DNA of 64,000 bases from Seriola aureovittata (GCF_021018895.1 NC_079382.1:22662501-22726500); one strand, 5' to 3'. Counted from the stretch's first letter, positions 52,021 to 64,000 are shown. A program made the numbers and translations. The notes: generated by a model not told the origin, from the letters alone.

Positions 52021-54659
52021 CGAGACCCCCGCCCCGCGGTGATAGTAAATAATGACGTTATCTGTCTAAAGTGACGTCACCAAGATAACTTAATACTTTT
52101 ACACTCAGTGAAGTAACGGAGTACTTTTACCTGTAGAACGGTGCCGCCCACCTGCAGCAGCTCCAGAAGCATCGCTGTATTAACAATCAAACAATGTCAA
52201 TATAATATATGAGGAGATTTTACTGCAGAATATTTTACTTTTAATACTTTACTAGATAATGAAGTGATTTTGAATGCAGGATTTTTACTTGTAGGCTAAT
52301 GGAGTAATATAAAGTATATTGTATAATCAATATCAGTACTGATAGTGATACCTTGACTTTAATACAGATTCTTATTGATACTTTTTTCAACACCAATTTT
52401 TTAAATCAAAATCCATTTTAACCAAAAGAAAATTACCAGTACACATTCAAAACAAGTTTTAGTTTTATTTTATTTCTTATTTCTAAGCTTGGTCTCTTTC
52501 CACAGTCCAATGTGCTGAAACAGCCAATCGCCAGCATTAGTAGATCGTGGGCCCAGCATGCTGCATGCTTATTGGCTCATTGACACTGATGAGATTTACT
52601 CATTCACTCCTTGGATGTCCAAAATCAAATGACAAGACATTTTTCCATCCTCGACAGTATCAAACTAAAGTATGGACGGTTGATACCCGGCTCAGGTGGC
52701 AGGAGGAGGAATATTACAGGAGGGATTTTAGCTGCTGCACCACAGCAACAGATTCACTCACAACAATCATGTTCTTATTTATCAGAACAACAGCTCCTCT
52801 TATCACACTCGGGTAAAGTTTTGAAGGGAATTTAATCTAAAAAAATCCTGTAATTTAACTATTAAATTGTTCAAAAAGGACAATAATGGAAACTGAGCAA
52901 CACTTAAGATACAGGCTATAAACATACACATGTGACCTACATTTATTTATAGAGCTCAGATAATATTAAATATGAAGATTTAAAACAGGCAACATTTACA
53001 GCTTTAATCTCTTGTCTGTTTCTGAATGAAGTGTGAGCACATTCACTGGTGTTGTAACCTCTCATGTTGTTGTGACGTGTCAGTAACTTACTGTGAAATA
53101 AAAAACAGAAGACAAAAACATAAACAGCATCAGTTTGAACTCATGAAAAATCCTGACGATTATAAATGTAAAGCTTGTTTTTGACCTTGAAAATTAAAAA
53201 ACAGTTTCACCCAAAGGTCCTTTGAGTAGCTGATTTGGAGCTTTCAATCATTTCACATGATTAATGAATTGTCCTTTTGTCTTTGAGATAAAGTGTTGAA
53301 CCCTCGACCTGCTTCATCTGTCATGACTGCAGTGAAATCTCTGCTTCCCCTCACATTACCCGTCCAACATGTCCTCCTCTGTCCTCCTCTGTCGTCTCAC
53401 TGCTCCTGTACATGTACTAATCAGTCAGTCTGCAGCTTGAAGGGGATTTTTGTTCAGTGTTTTCTTCATGTTTTATAGGAGTCACAGGCTCACAGAGTGG
53501 AGGCTGTCTGGGATCTTCCTCCTCCTCCTCCTCCTCCTGTTTGTGCTGTGACAGTGTGTATTTACCTGGTGGTGGATGTGAAAGGACAACAGGACAGACG
53601 GTACACACAGCCGAGGTGAGGAGACAAGAGGAGCTGGACCACCATGCTCTCTGCACACACACCCCCCCCCCCCTCCTCCTCCCTCTGTGGACGTCAAACA
53701 ACCCTAAATATTTCCCTCCTTTGTCCAGTGTAGCTCAGCAGGTCACACAAGACAGAAGACACTCAGACTTTCAGGACAAAGAGAGAAGGCTGAAATATTT
53801 ACTGAAGCTACTGCTGTCCAAGAAATACCTGCAAACAGCTGCTTTTTCAACATGTGAATAAGTTATTGATTCAAAAACATCTGTATAACTGCAGCTTTTC
53901 ATCCGTCAGAGAAACAGCTGCTTCTAACAGTTAAAGCTGAATCCCCTGCAGGCCAATGTCTGTCACACTCTACAATCCAACAAACAATATATTCATTATT
54001 GTAAAAGTCATTGTCGACCTAAATCAGAAGGGTTTATCTTCTGACATGAATTACACAATTACCACATTGTCCCACACTGACACCTCCTGGTGAGCTCCTG
54101 CCACTACAGCCAGATTAACACATACAAATCTGTGCTTTTTATTTTTTATTGACATAAAATAATAATAATAAAAAAGAGCAAAATAATAACAATAACAGTG
54201 AAAGCAGCAGGAGAACTGATGAATCTTTTTCTATATGACATCAGCAGTCCTACCTTTATAACAGATGACACACCTGTTTAAACATCAGAGACGTCTGTAA
54301 TGAGATGTTTCTGCTGCTGTTTCTGTTTTAAAAGACAAAATGGTTTCTACTAAAACATCTATTGAATCAAAAGACAAGAAAACTCTATATGTTCTCTGAG
54401 TAGTTCTTCATTTCTATTGCTTTAATAGATGGCAGTTATATACGCTTACATTGTTTTAAAACCTTTTCATCGTTTCACAGAGAAAAATAACAGAAAAGTT
54501 ACGAGACCTCATGTGACAAAGCAGTAAAATAAGAACTCATTCATTTTTTAAATTTATTAAATATATATTAAATATGATATACAGTATAAAAAGATAAGAT
54601 TTCAATTGTTTTAAATCCTCTGAATAATTACAGATTTTTTTAATTTATTTTATTATTTA
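52021..54659. other. Intergenic DNA between foxa2 and cebpzos
   Basis: No supported exon. TGACGTCACC at 52073 is a CRE-like palindrome, with a second TGACGTTATC half-copy 20 bp to its left. The rest is AT-rich unique DNA with small CCT (53518-53540) and poly(C) (53663-53674) tracts. Confidence 0.45.
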
Positions 54660-54836
54660 TTTTATTATTATCTATTATTATTGTTATTATTATTATTGTT
54701 ATTATTATTATTATTATTATTATTAATAATAATAATAATAATAATAGTAGTAGTAGTAGTGGTAGTGGTAGTAGTAGGAGTAGGAGTAGGAGTAGGAGTA
54801 GGAGTAGGAGTAGGAGTAGGAGTAGGAGTAGGAGTG
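54660..54836. repeat. Compound microsatellite (TTA)n-(AAT)n-(AGT)n-(GGAGTA)n
   Basis: Four adjoining motifs that step into one another; the GGAGTA hexamer part has about ten units. Lies about 100-300 bp upstream of the proposed cebpzos first exon. Confidence 0.95.
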
Positions 54837-54889
54837 TATAACTGCTATGAGAGTTACATTGAAAAAATCAATTCGTTGACATTTGTACC

Positions 54890-55077
54890 GACCGAGCTTC
54901 CGTACCTGTTAGCTTGTTAGCCGATAGCGTCTGTTAGCCGTTAGCATTGGTTGTACAACACAAGGACAGAGGATCGTTGGCTTCTTTGAACATTTCACGT
55001 TATATTTAACATTTCTTTTCACTACTGGAAGTTGTTTTAAGAGTCATTCAGTTGTTTTCTTTTCCTGGAACCTGAAG
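54890..55077 (+). promoter_or_regulatory. cebpzos: Putative cebpzos promoter and non-coding first exon
   Basis: The coding exon begins directly at a splice acceptor, so a 5' exon is required. CCTGAAG|GTGAGT at 55077 is a strong donor. Upstream are CTACTGGAAGTTG (ETS-like), CpG-containing sequence and a TTAGC-rich stretch. Exon start not determined. Confidence 0.45.
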
Positions 55078-55460
55078 GTGAGTAAATTTACCGTCAGAGG
55101 AGATTACGTTTATTCACAGACACTAAGAATCTGATACGAAATGTATTAAAAATAATCCTGTTTTCCACGTTTCAAATATCGTCTCACGTCTCCTCCTGTT
55201 CAAAACCACGTATCTAATGTCGTCAGTAATGTGTCAGTGTCTTCATGACAACAACAGTTAAACTTAAAAACCAAAGTTACACCGTGTTTTACATCAAGGT
55301 TAAAACAGTGTAGGACAACAAGCTGAAGATAACTGAATCACATTCAGTCCATGAACAGAGGAAGTAAAATAAACTAAACACATGGAATAGTTTTGTATTC
55401 TTGCTTAACATGAGGCAGAAATCACTGATAGACAATTTCAGTTGATAAAAATAATAATAA

Positions 55461-57335
<1,875 letters not shown>

Positions 57336-57375
57336 AGGAATCCGGCAGAGAAAAAGTCCACGTGAACAAAAACTT

Positions 57376-57539
57376 CTACTTCTTCCTCTTCTTGTTCCCG
57401 GGCGTCCTGCTTCCTGTCCTGGCTCGGCCGAACATCGTCTTCCTCTTGCTGAACGCGCTCTTCTTCCTGCGCAGCGTCTTGACGTCGCGGCCCTGGATCC
57501 AGTCGTCGCGCTGAGCCTCCCACTTCAGCTGCTTCAGAC
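57376..57539 (-). CDS. cebpz: cebpz terminal exon
   Basis: Acceptor GGGATCCCTGCAG on the minus strand wording ends CCTGCAG; reads LKQLKWEAQRDDWIQGRDVK and a Lys/Arg-rich tail, stop TAG at 57376-57378. Its stop lies 40 bp from the opposing cebpzos stop. Confidence 0.92.
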
Positions 57540-60500
57540 CTGCAGGGATCAGCAAGAAGCGTTATCACTGACTCTGGATCTATCAATCTGTATTAGTTAT
57601 GGATCGGTATGATTGATCACGTCTCCTGTTCATACCGGCCCCGGATCCTTTTCTAACACGACTAGAATGTGAGTGAAGTTAATGAGGCTTCAGCCGTCTG
57701 AATTAACGAGGATGATTTTACCAAAGTTACAGGTTTAGTGACACTTTAAGTCCCCAAATGTAACATTTATAAACTGCAGCTGAAACTAATGATCTATTAA
57801 TTGAGTAGTTGAACATCAGAAAAACAATCGGCCACTATTTTGTTCATAATTTGTCATTTTTCAAGCAAAAATACTGAAAAAATGCGAAATATTTACTTCT
57901 CAAAAGAAGATTTGCTGCTTTTCTGCATCATAATTATAAACAAAAAATTTTTGATCTTGAACTTAATGATTCATTAATTGGAAAAATATTCATAAGTTAC
58001 AGCCCAAATATAAACACTTAATAAATGGTTGATAACACTCTAAATGTAGATGTAAGCAGAGTTTATGAAGTGTTTATATCAAAGGACTTGATTTAGGAGG
58101 ATTTCTTCACGGTCAGTGTGGACGTACACGTGGAACGATGAGTTAATCAATAATCTATAAAAACTGAACACTGGTCATTGAATTGAAACTATGAATATAG
58201 ATGTTAATTTCAGCCACATCATCATCATCTGAGTGTAAATCTATTTGTATATTGACTCAGTGATTTTCTCTGTGGAGAAGTTATTAAACAGCTGGTATCC
58301 AGCAAACTGAACAGATCCTCCGTTTGTCTCTGGTCATCTCTGCTGCTGTTTCTGTACCGCTCAGGTGTTCAAGGTTCCACTGTCGCTCAGGTGTTCAAGG
58401 TTCCACTGTCGCTCAGGTGTCTCACCTGCTTTGTCGGTGTTGGCCATGGCGTTCAGCCCGATGCTGTCAAACTTGGAGCCGGCGTTCTCGTCCAGCAGGG
58501 AGCCGAACTGAAAACAACAAACCAAGAACACAATCAGCTGAGTTTTGAGTCTAAGGTTTGACGTCTAAGGTGTTTCAGTGCAGGTAGAGCTGGAACGATA
58601 CAATCTATTGATGATTGATCGGTTGTTTTAGTCACTTTTCAAGCAAAACCGTGAAAACTTGTTGCTTCCACCTTCTCAAATGAGATTCTGTTAATGTTCT
58701 TCTATGATAATAAACTTTTTAGTTTTATAACTTTATCAGACCCAGTAAACAGAGTCCGGGGAGATTTTAAGTTCACCTCTTCAGCAGAAGCAAACATGGC
58801 TGCATCTTTCTTTCCTTTCTTCTTCTTCTTCCCTGGTTTAGAACCTGTGACAAGAAATGATCAATAATAAAGGACAGTGTTTCACTGATGCAGCAGCTGG
58901 AGCTTAAAGCTTCATCATACAGGAAAAAAGAAGGAAAACTCCTTGTTGAATAAACTGAGCTCTGACCCAAAGCTCCTGAGAAGTCGAGCTCCTCTGAGGG
59001 TTTCCTCTTCCCCTTCTTGGTGGGAGGAGTGATGTCAGGAGTCTCCATCTCATCGTCTGAATCTGCAGAGGAAAATGTTTCATTTTGATTTTTCTGTGCA
59101 GGAAAAATACTAAATTCATTACCTACTGTAAAATGTATGTATGATGTTTTTAAAATTCTATTTTAAAGCTCACTTCATTTTATTTGGTAGATTTTTTGGG
59201 GGATTTTAAAATGTTTCTTTTCATATGAACATGATGAAGTTCAACATACGTTCTGTCTTTGCACTAAAACACCAACTTTTTTCAGATGTTCCACGAGAGA
59301 AAATCTGATCTGAGAAGAATCAACAACTTGAAACTGGCTCTTTCACAGTTTTTCATGGGTATTGAACTGGTGATTTTTATTTTCTTTGTGCAGAACAGAT
59401 ATACAGTGATCTGATGTTATGACCCGGAGGTCATTTGGAGCACGTTTCTGATGTGTAATTTGTGTGTGCTTTAATGCTGTGCTTGTGTTGTGGATATCTC
59501 TCTCTCTCTCTAGGGTTCCTGCTGAGGTAGGTAGGTGTGTAGGTGTGTGTTGGGATGCAGGTGTGCAGGTGTGCAGGGGCTGATTGGTGCCAGCCTCCAG
59601 GCTTGCAGTTTTAAGGCCGGCTTCTTCCAGCTTCTGCAGGGGCTCATCTCTTCCACTTCCAACACCCTGCCAGCCAACATGTTCTCATATTGTATATAGT
59701 TTGCTTATGTGAAAGGTCAGCCCAGGTGCCATGGGGGTGGGTAGCCGTTTTCTCCTGTTTTTGTTAGGTTAGTGGCTTGTTTTTTTGCTCCTCTTTTGTT
59801 TGAGTAGGTAAGTTTAGGTTCCTTAGTTTTAGTTACTGTTTGTTATTTTGCTGTTACACAGTGAACACAGTGACATCACCAGACGTGTGTTTTCTGCAGG
59901 TTTTACGTTAATGTAACGACCTTCAGTTCAGACGTGTCATGTTCAAAGTGTCAGAGGGATGTTACCATACAGGTGCACGTCTGAAAAGAGGCTGAAAGAA
60001 ACTTGAACTCACCATCAAATGCAGCAGCATCATCATCCTCATCCTCCAGCTCTGGAACTGACACAGAAAAGAAGAGAAATAAACAGGAAGTCCTGGAACT
60101 GTAACAATGTAAATATCACCACTTTTTCAAATGTATATAAAATATGTATAAATTTCCATCTGATTAACGTGTTTCCACAAAAACTATGATTAACAGTTAT
60201 TTGTTCTGTTACCTTCATCATCATCGTCGTCAAATTCCTCTCCACCTCCGTCAGGATCCATGAATGCCCCTCCTTCCTCCTCCAGCTCATCCCCGAAGTC
60301 TTCCTCGTCCATACTGCCCAGAGACACCTCCTCGTCGTCCAGGTCGTCCATGTCCGAGTCGTCTGAGTCTGAGTCCTCGGCGTCTTTCTTCCCTTTCTTA
60401 TGCTTCACGTTGCTGAGAGACATCGAGGGGGAAACAGAGGAAGAAGGACATGAGATAAATAGAGGACATTAAAACATCACAGCTGGATGGAGAGATTACT

Positions 60501-60902
60501 TCTTTTGCCTCTAGTGGGCAAAACAAAACTGTGAGGTCAAAGGGTTTATTCATCCGTGTTAAATTTAAGGCTGAAGCTGAGAATTAATCTGCAGATTTTC
60601 CCCATAAAAGGTTCATATTTTACACTTATTTAGTGTTTTATTACAAGGAAATGTAATTATAAACCATGTCAGTGTTGAGCTCTAGTCAGGTCGTTTGAGT
60701 CTTTCTTCTGATTGGCTGACTGTGACTACTGATGGTCAGAGCTGAGCAGACGATCAGATTCAGACTAAAAACTCCTTTTGTTCAGGTATAAAACAACAGA
60801 ATATAAACTGACCTGCCAGATATGAAAGAATAAAAACTCACCCTGCAAAGTCCAGATCATTGTCCACCAGGTCAGTGAAGTACGAGTCTCCCTCACAGGA
60901 AT
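57376..60902 (-). CDS. cebpz: Cebpz (CBF/Mak21/Noc1 family), C-terminal seven exons, partial
   Basis: C-terminal part (237 complete codons before the stop) of CCAAT/enhancer-binding protein zeta, the vertebrate Noc1/Mak21 homologue. The family acts in nucleolar 60S ribosome assembly, and CEBPZ is also reported at promoters. Exons in transcription order: 60842-60902, 60213-60412, 60013-60057, 58967-59062, 58777-58844, 58426-58507, 57376-57539; all phases agree. Visible: an acidic region (DSDSDDSDMDDLDDEE, EEFDDDDDE), a Lys-rich stretch (KPGKKKKKGKK), then MFASAEEFGSLLDEN and KFDSIGLNAMANTDKAGLKQ, strongly matching human CEBPZ, and a basic tail ending KKRKK. The CBF/Mak21 domain lies upstream, outside the window. 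Confidence 0.92.
57775..58012. repeat. Degenerate teleost interspersed repeat in cebpz intron
   Basis: GCAGCTGAAACTAATGATCT, ATTTTTCAAGCAAAAATACTG and AATTGGAAAAATATTCATAA then GTTACAGCCC: the start and end words of the abundant AATCGATTA family. A second partial copy is at 58585-58740. Confidence 0.65.
58426..58507 (-). CDS. cebpz: cebpz internal exon
   Basis: Acceptor TTTTCAG, FGSLLDENAGSKFDSIGL and AMANTDKA, donor CAG|GTGAGA in phase 1. The best conserved C-terminal segment. Confidence 0.93.
58585..58740. repeat. Partial teleost interspersed repeat in cebpz intron
   Basis: GAGCTGGAACGATACAATC, TTTAGTCACTTTTCAAGCA and CTTCTCAAATGAGATTCTG match the copy at 57775. Confidence 0.6.
58777..58844 (-). 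CDS. cebpz: cebpz internal exon
   Basis: Lys-rich SKPGKKKKKGKK (nuclear/nucleolar localisation type) then MFASAEE; donor GAG|GTGAAC in phase 0. Confidence 0.9.
58967..59062 (-). CDS. cebpz: cebpz internal exon
   Basis: Acceptor CTCTGCAG, SDDEMETPDITPPTKKGKRK and KPSEELDFSGAL, donor TTGG|GTCAGA in phase 1. Confidence 0.85.
59412..59880. mobile_element. Possible solo LTR or retroelement fragment in cebpz intron
   Basis: Starts TGTTATGACCCGGAGGTC, ends near CTGTTACACA, with an AGGTGTGCAGGTGTGCAGG short repeat and a T-rich right part. TG...CA ends and length suit an LTR, but no clean target duplication was found and no partner LTR is present. Confidence 0.3.
60013..60057 (-). CDS. cebpz: cebpz internal exon (acidic)
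   Basis: 45-nt exon: PELEDEDDDAAAFD, acceptor TGTGTCAG and donor GATG|GTGAGT. Confidence 0.85.
60213..60412 (-). CDS. cebpz: cebpz internal exon (acidic)
   Basis: Acceptor TCTCTCAG; NVKHKKGKKDAEDSDSDD followed by a long Asp/Glu stretch with GGAFMDPDGGGEEFD, typical of the CEBPZ acidic region; donor GAAG|GTAACA in phase 1. Confidence 0.88.
60842..60902 (-). CDS. cebpz: cebpz internal exon, last visible upstream
   Basis: Acceptor TTATGAACAG; SCEGDSYFTDLVDNDLDFAG, donor GCAGG|GTGAGT in phase 2. Further upstream exons are not visible; 60903-64000 is repeat-filled, so the intron is at least 3.1 kb. Confidence 0.8.
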
Positions 60903-60999
60903 CTGTTCATAAACAAAGTCACATCCAGTTATAGTCAGAGGAATATTAAAAATATCAAATATCAGTTCACACAGGATTTCAGTTTTCATACAAAATATG

Positions 61000-61090
61000 T
61001 ATATATATGCCTTACTATACTATGATGTTTTTGTGACATTTTTTTATGCCATATTAAACTATACTATGTTGTTTTTCCATGGCATACTAT
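61000..61090. repeat. Inverted relative of the neighbouring A-rich array unit
   Basis: GCCTTACTATACTATGATG (61009-61027) is the reverse-orientation form of the array unit core CATAGTATAGTAAGGC, followed by TATACTATGTTGTTTTTCCA. Similar TTATGTTTTTTGGACATGCT sequence reappears at about 63873-63892, beyond the LINE, so the LINE may have inserted into a simple TACTATG-type repeat. Confidence 0.55.
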
Positions 61091-61279
61091 CCTCTTAAAT
61101 CCTTCTATAAACTTCAATTGGTCCAGAACTCAGCTACCCGTATCATGACTCATACCCCCTCCATCCACCACATCACTCCTGTCCTCCAACAGCTCCACTT
61201 GCTACCGGTTCAGTTCCGTATTCATTTCAAAGTCCTTCTATTAACATTTAAGGCCATCCACAACCTCGCCCCCCCATAT
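61091..61279 (+). mobile_element. LINE-2-type retrotransposon 3' fragment, left part
   Basis: Reads FYKLQLVQNSATRIM, HHITPVLQQLHLLPVQFRIH and FKVLLLTFKAIHNLAPPY, the signature end of the reverse transcriptase ORF of L2-like LINEs. 5' truncated. The frame breaks off at CCATAT where the tandem array begins and resumes at 63111. Confidence 0.88.
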
Positions 61280-63110
61280 GTAAGGCAAAAAAAAAAGGTC
61301 ATAATATAGTAAGCCAAAAAAAAAAAAATCATAGTATAGTAAGGCAAAAAAAAAAAAGGTCATAATATAGTAAGCCAAAAAAAAAAAAAAAAAAAAGGTC
61401 ATAGTATAGTAAGAAAAAAAAAAAAAAAAGTCATAGTATAGTAAGCCAAAAAAAAAAAAAAAAGTCATAGTATAGTAAGGCAAAAAAAAACAATAAAAAA
61501 AAAGTCATAGCATAGTAAGCCAAAAAAAAGACATAGTATAGTAAGGCCAAAAAAAAAGTAAGTCATAATATAGTAAGGCAAAGAAAAAGAGAGAAAAAAA
61601 CAGGTCATAGTATAGTAAGGCAAAAAAAAAAAAAAGCTCATAGTATAGTAAGGCAAAGAAAAAAAAAGTCATAGTATAGTAAGCCAAAAAAAAAATTAAA
61701 AAAAAGGTCATAGTATAGTAAGGCAAAAAAAAAAAAAAAAAGTCATAGTATAGTAAGGCAAAAAAAAAAAAAGTCATAGTATAGTAAGCCAAAAAAAAAA
61801 TTAAAAAAAAGGTCATAGTATAGTAAGGCAAAAAAAAAAAAAAAAGTCATAGTATAGTAAGGCAAAAAAAAAAAAAAAAGTCATAGTATAGTAAGGCAAA
61901 ATAAAAAAAAAACAAAGCTCATAGTATAGTAAGGCAAAGAAAAAAAAAGTCATAGTATAGTAAGGCAAAAAAAAACAAAAAAAAACAAAAAAAAAAAACG
62001 CTCCTAGTAAACTAAGCCAAAAAAAAAAAAAAAAAGCTCATAGTATAGTAAGGCAAAGAAAAAAGGACAAGAAAAAGTCATAGCATAGTAAGGCAAAGAA
62101 AAAAAATAAAGTCATAATATAGTAAGGCAAAGAAAAAGAGAGAAAAAAACAGGTATAGTAAGCCAAAAAAAAGACATAGTATAGTAAGGCAAAAAAAAAA
62201 AAAGTCATAGTATAGTAAGGCAAAAAAAAATAATAGTATAGTAAGGCCAAAAAAAAAGTAAGTCATAATATAGTAAGGCAAAGAAAAAGAGAGAAAAAAA
62301 CAGGTCATAGTATAGTAAGGCAAAAAAAAAAAAGTCATAGTATAGTAAGGCAAAAAAAAAAAAAAAAAAAAAAAGCTCATAGTATAGTAAGGCAAAGAAA
62401 AAAAAAGTCATAGTATAGTAAGCCAAAAAAAAATTAAAAAAAAGGTCATAGTATAGTAAGGCAAAAAAAAAAAAAAAAAGTCATAGTATAGTAAGGCAAA
62501 AAAAAAAAAAATCATAGTATAGTAAGCCAAAAAAAAAATTAAAAAAAAGGTCATAGTATAGTAAGGCAAAAAAAAAAAAAAACAAAGCTCATAGTATAGT
62601 AAGGCAAAGAAAAAAAAAGTCATAGTATAGTAAGGCAAAAAAAAAAAAAAAAACGCTCCTAGTAAACTAAGCCAAAAAAAAAAAAAAAGTCATAGCATAG
62701 TAAGGCAAAGAAAAAAAATGAAGTCATAATATAGTAAGGCAAAGAAAAAAGGACAAGAAAAAGTCATAGCATAGTAAGGCAAAGAAAAAAAATAAAGTCA
62801 TAATATAGTAAGGCAAAGAAAAAGAGAGAAAAAAACAGGTATAGTAAGGCAAAAAAAAAAAAAAGTCATAGTATAGTAAGGCCAAAAAAAAGTCATCGTA
62901 TAGTAAGGCAAAAAAAAAAAAAAAGTCATAGTATAGTAAGGCAAAAAAAAAAAAAAAGCTCATAGTATAGTAAGGCAAAGAAAAAAAAAAGTCATAGTAT
63001 AGTAAGGCAAAAAAAAAAAAAAAGTCATAATATAGTAAGGCAAAAAAAAGTCATAGTATAGTAAGGCAAAAAAACAAAAGTCATAGTATAGTAAGGCCAA
63101 AAAAATCCTG
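61280..63110. repeat. 1.83-kb A-rich tandem array inserted in the LINE
   Basis: Roughly 55-60 units of TCATAGTATAGTAAGGC followed by 8-22 A, with variants (AAAGAAAAAGAGAG, ATTAAAAAAAAGG, CGCTCCTAGTAAACTAAGCC). Blocks recur at 655-686 bp spacing (for example CGCTCCTAG at 61999 and 62654; GGACAAGAAAAAGTC at 62065 and 62751), showing internal duplication. CATAT flanks it at 61275-61279 and 63111-63115. Minus-strand Phe-rich open frames are artefacts. Confidence 0.95.
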
Positions 63111-63396
63111 CATATCTGTCCGACCTCCTCCATGTTCCCACTCCCTCATATCCTCTTCCTCCACACACCTGTCTGTCCCCTCCGCCCGTCTCACCACCAT
63201 GGGGAGTAGAGCATTCAGCCGCTCTGCTCCCCGTCTCTGGAATCTACTACCACCCCAACTCAGAAATATCGATTCATTCCCCCATTTCAAATCACAACTC
63301 AAAACACATCTGTTTAAAACTGCCTTTTCAATCTGATGCCATTTGCTCAGTCACTTTTGTATTGTTTTTATATTTCATTTTTATTGTTGCTTCTTC
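63111..63396 (+). mobile_element. LINE-2-type fragment, middle part
   Basis: Continues the same element: CTGTCCGACCTCCTCCATG (LSDLLH), then MGSRAFSRSAPRLWNLLP and FKSQLKTHLFKT, the C-terminal end of L2-like reverse transcriptase ORFs, and the start of the 3' UTR. Ends at the SINE target site GTTGCTTCTTC (63386-63396). Confidence 0.88.
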
Positions 63397-63765
63397 GCTG
63401 CACGGTGGTGCAGTGGTTAGCGCTGTCGCCTCACAGCAAGAAGGTTCCGGGTTCGAGTCCCGGCTCGGACGTGGGATCTTTCTGTGTGGAGTTTGCATGT
63501 TCTCCCCGTGCCAGTGTGGGTTCTCTCCGGGTATTCCGGCTTCCTCCCACAGTCCAGAGACATGCAAATGGGGACTAGGCTGATTGAATACTCTAAATTG
63601 ACCATAGGTGTGGCTGTGAGTGTGAATGGTTGTCTGTCTCTATGTGTTTGCCCTGCGATGGACTGGCGACCTGTCCAGGCCTCTCGCCCGAAAAGATGCT
63701 GGGATAGGCTCCAGCCCCCCCGCGACCCTACTAGAGGATAAGCGGTAGAAAATGAATGGATGGAT
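63397..63765 (+). mobile_element. tRNA-derived SINE inserted in the LINE 3' UTR
   Basis: tRNA-like head with A-box region GTGGTGCAGTGGTTAGCGC and B-box GGTTCGAGTCC, then the widespread fish segment GTGTGGAGTTTGCATGTTCT, CTTCCTCCCACAGTCCAGAG, GGCGACCTGTCCAGGC and a 3' tail GGATAAGCGGTAGAAAATG with ATGGATGGATG. Flanked by the 11-bp duplication GTTGCTTCTTC at 63386-63396 and 63766-63776. Family name not assigned. Confidence 0.88.
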
Positions 63766-63872
63766 GTTGCTTCTTCTTAATGTGTTTTTAATCTCAATTT
63801 GTATAACTCTGTATAGTGTCCTTGAGTGCCAAGAAAGGCACCTTTAAATAAAATGTATTATTATTATTTATT
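63766..63872 (+). mobile_element. LINE-2-type fragment, 3' end
   Basis: Resumes after the SINE: GTGTCCTTGAGTGCCAAGAA, AGGCACCTTTAAATAAAATG and a terminal ATTATTATT repeat, the usual end of this LINE type. Confidence 0.8.
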
Positions 63873-64000
63873 ATGTTTTTTGGACATGCTATGGAATACC
63901 TGCGGCCTGTTTAAACTGTCACCTCATTTAAATCAGGTCTTACAACATTACCATTTGCTGCAGCTTACCACTAAATTACATAATTATATATTACATATTA
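63873..64000. other. Right edge, cebpz intron or upstream DNA
   Basis: TTATGTTTTTTGGACATGCTATGG resembles the simple-repeat flank at 61000-61090. No exon is visible in the remaining bases. Confidence 0.4.

Noticed and set aside
61241..62978. Phe/Tyr-rich membrane proteins or CRISPR-like array
   Set aside because: Units are contiguous with poly(A) of variable length, not unique spacers; eukaryotic context.
63397..63480. tRNA gene
   Set aside because: A- and B-box present but followed by a SINE body and flanked by target duplications.

Overview
The window is vertebrate nuclear DNA, almost certainly from a teleost fish and probably a percomorph. The genes are split by GT-AG introns. Non-coding DNA is crowded with CA/GT and other microsatellites, minisatellites, MITE-like foldback elements, tRNA-derived SINEs and LINE-2-type fragments. 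There are no bacterial features, CRISPR arrays or operons.

Five genes can be supported. From left to right they are: an nkx2.2 gene on the minus strand (1239-2563); a pax1 gene on the plus strand (10703-16169, with a possible 4-nt coding first exon at 9328-9331); a foxa2-group gene on the minus strand (48628-51738); cebpzos on the plus strand (55608-57335); and the last seven exons of cebpz on the minus strand (57376-60902), which runs off the right edge. Exon joins were worked out by hand from splice sites and reading phase. They give full-length products of 267 aa (Nkx2.2), 361 aa (Pax1, if the first exon is ATGG), 408 aa (FoxA) and 81 aa (Cebpzos), all close to the known family lengths.

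nkx2.2 - pax1 - foxa2 is the vertebrate form of the ancient Nkx2 / Pax1-9 / FoxA pharyngeal cluster. Its members act in floor plate, ventral neural tube, endoderm, pharyngeal pouches and sclerotome. Here it is packed into about 50 kb. All three proteins differ at positions usually conserved, which suggests a faster-evolving copy from the teleost genome duplication. The 'b' suffixes are inferred, not proven. The roughly 32 kb between pax1 and foxa2 has no recognisable protein-coding gene. It holds repeats plus several unique, GC-balanced blocks rich in homeobox, SOX, FOX, octamer and GATA-like motifs, which are candidate enhancers. Four RFX X-box matches occur in the window, three of them in or just after pax1.

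The right end is repeat-dominated. Upstream of the last visible cebpz exon (in transcription order) lies a LINE-2-like 3' fragment, split by a 1.8 kb A-rich tandem array with a CATAT duplication and again by a tRNA-derived SINE with an 11-bp duplication. cebpzos shows an apparent GC-AG intron. cebpzos and cebpz converge tail to tail with 40 bp between their stop codons.
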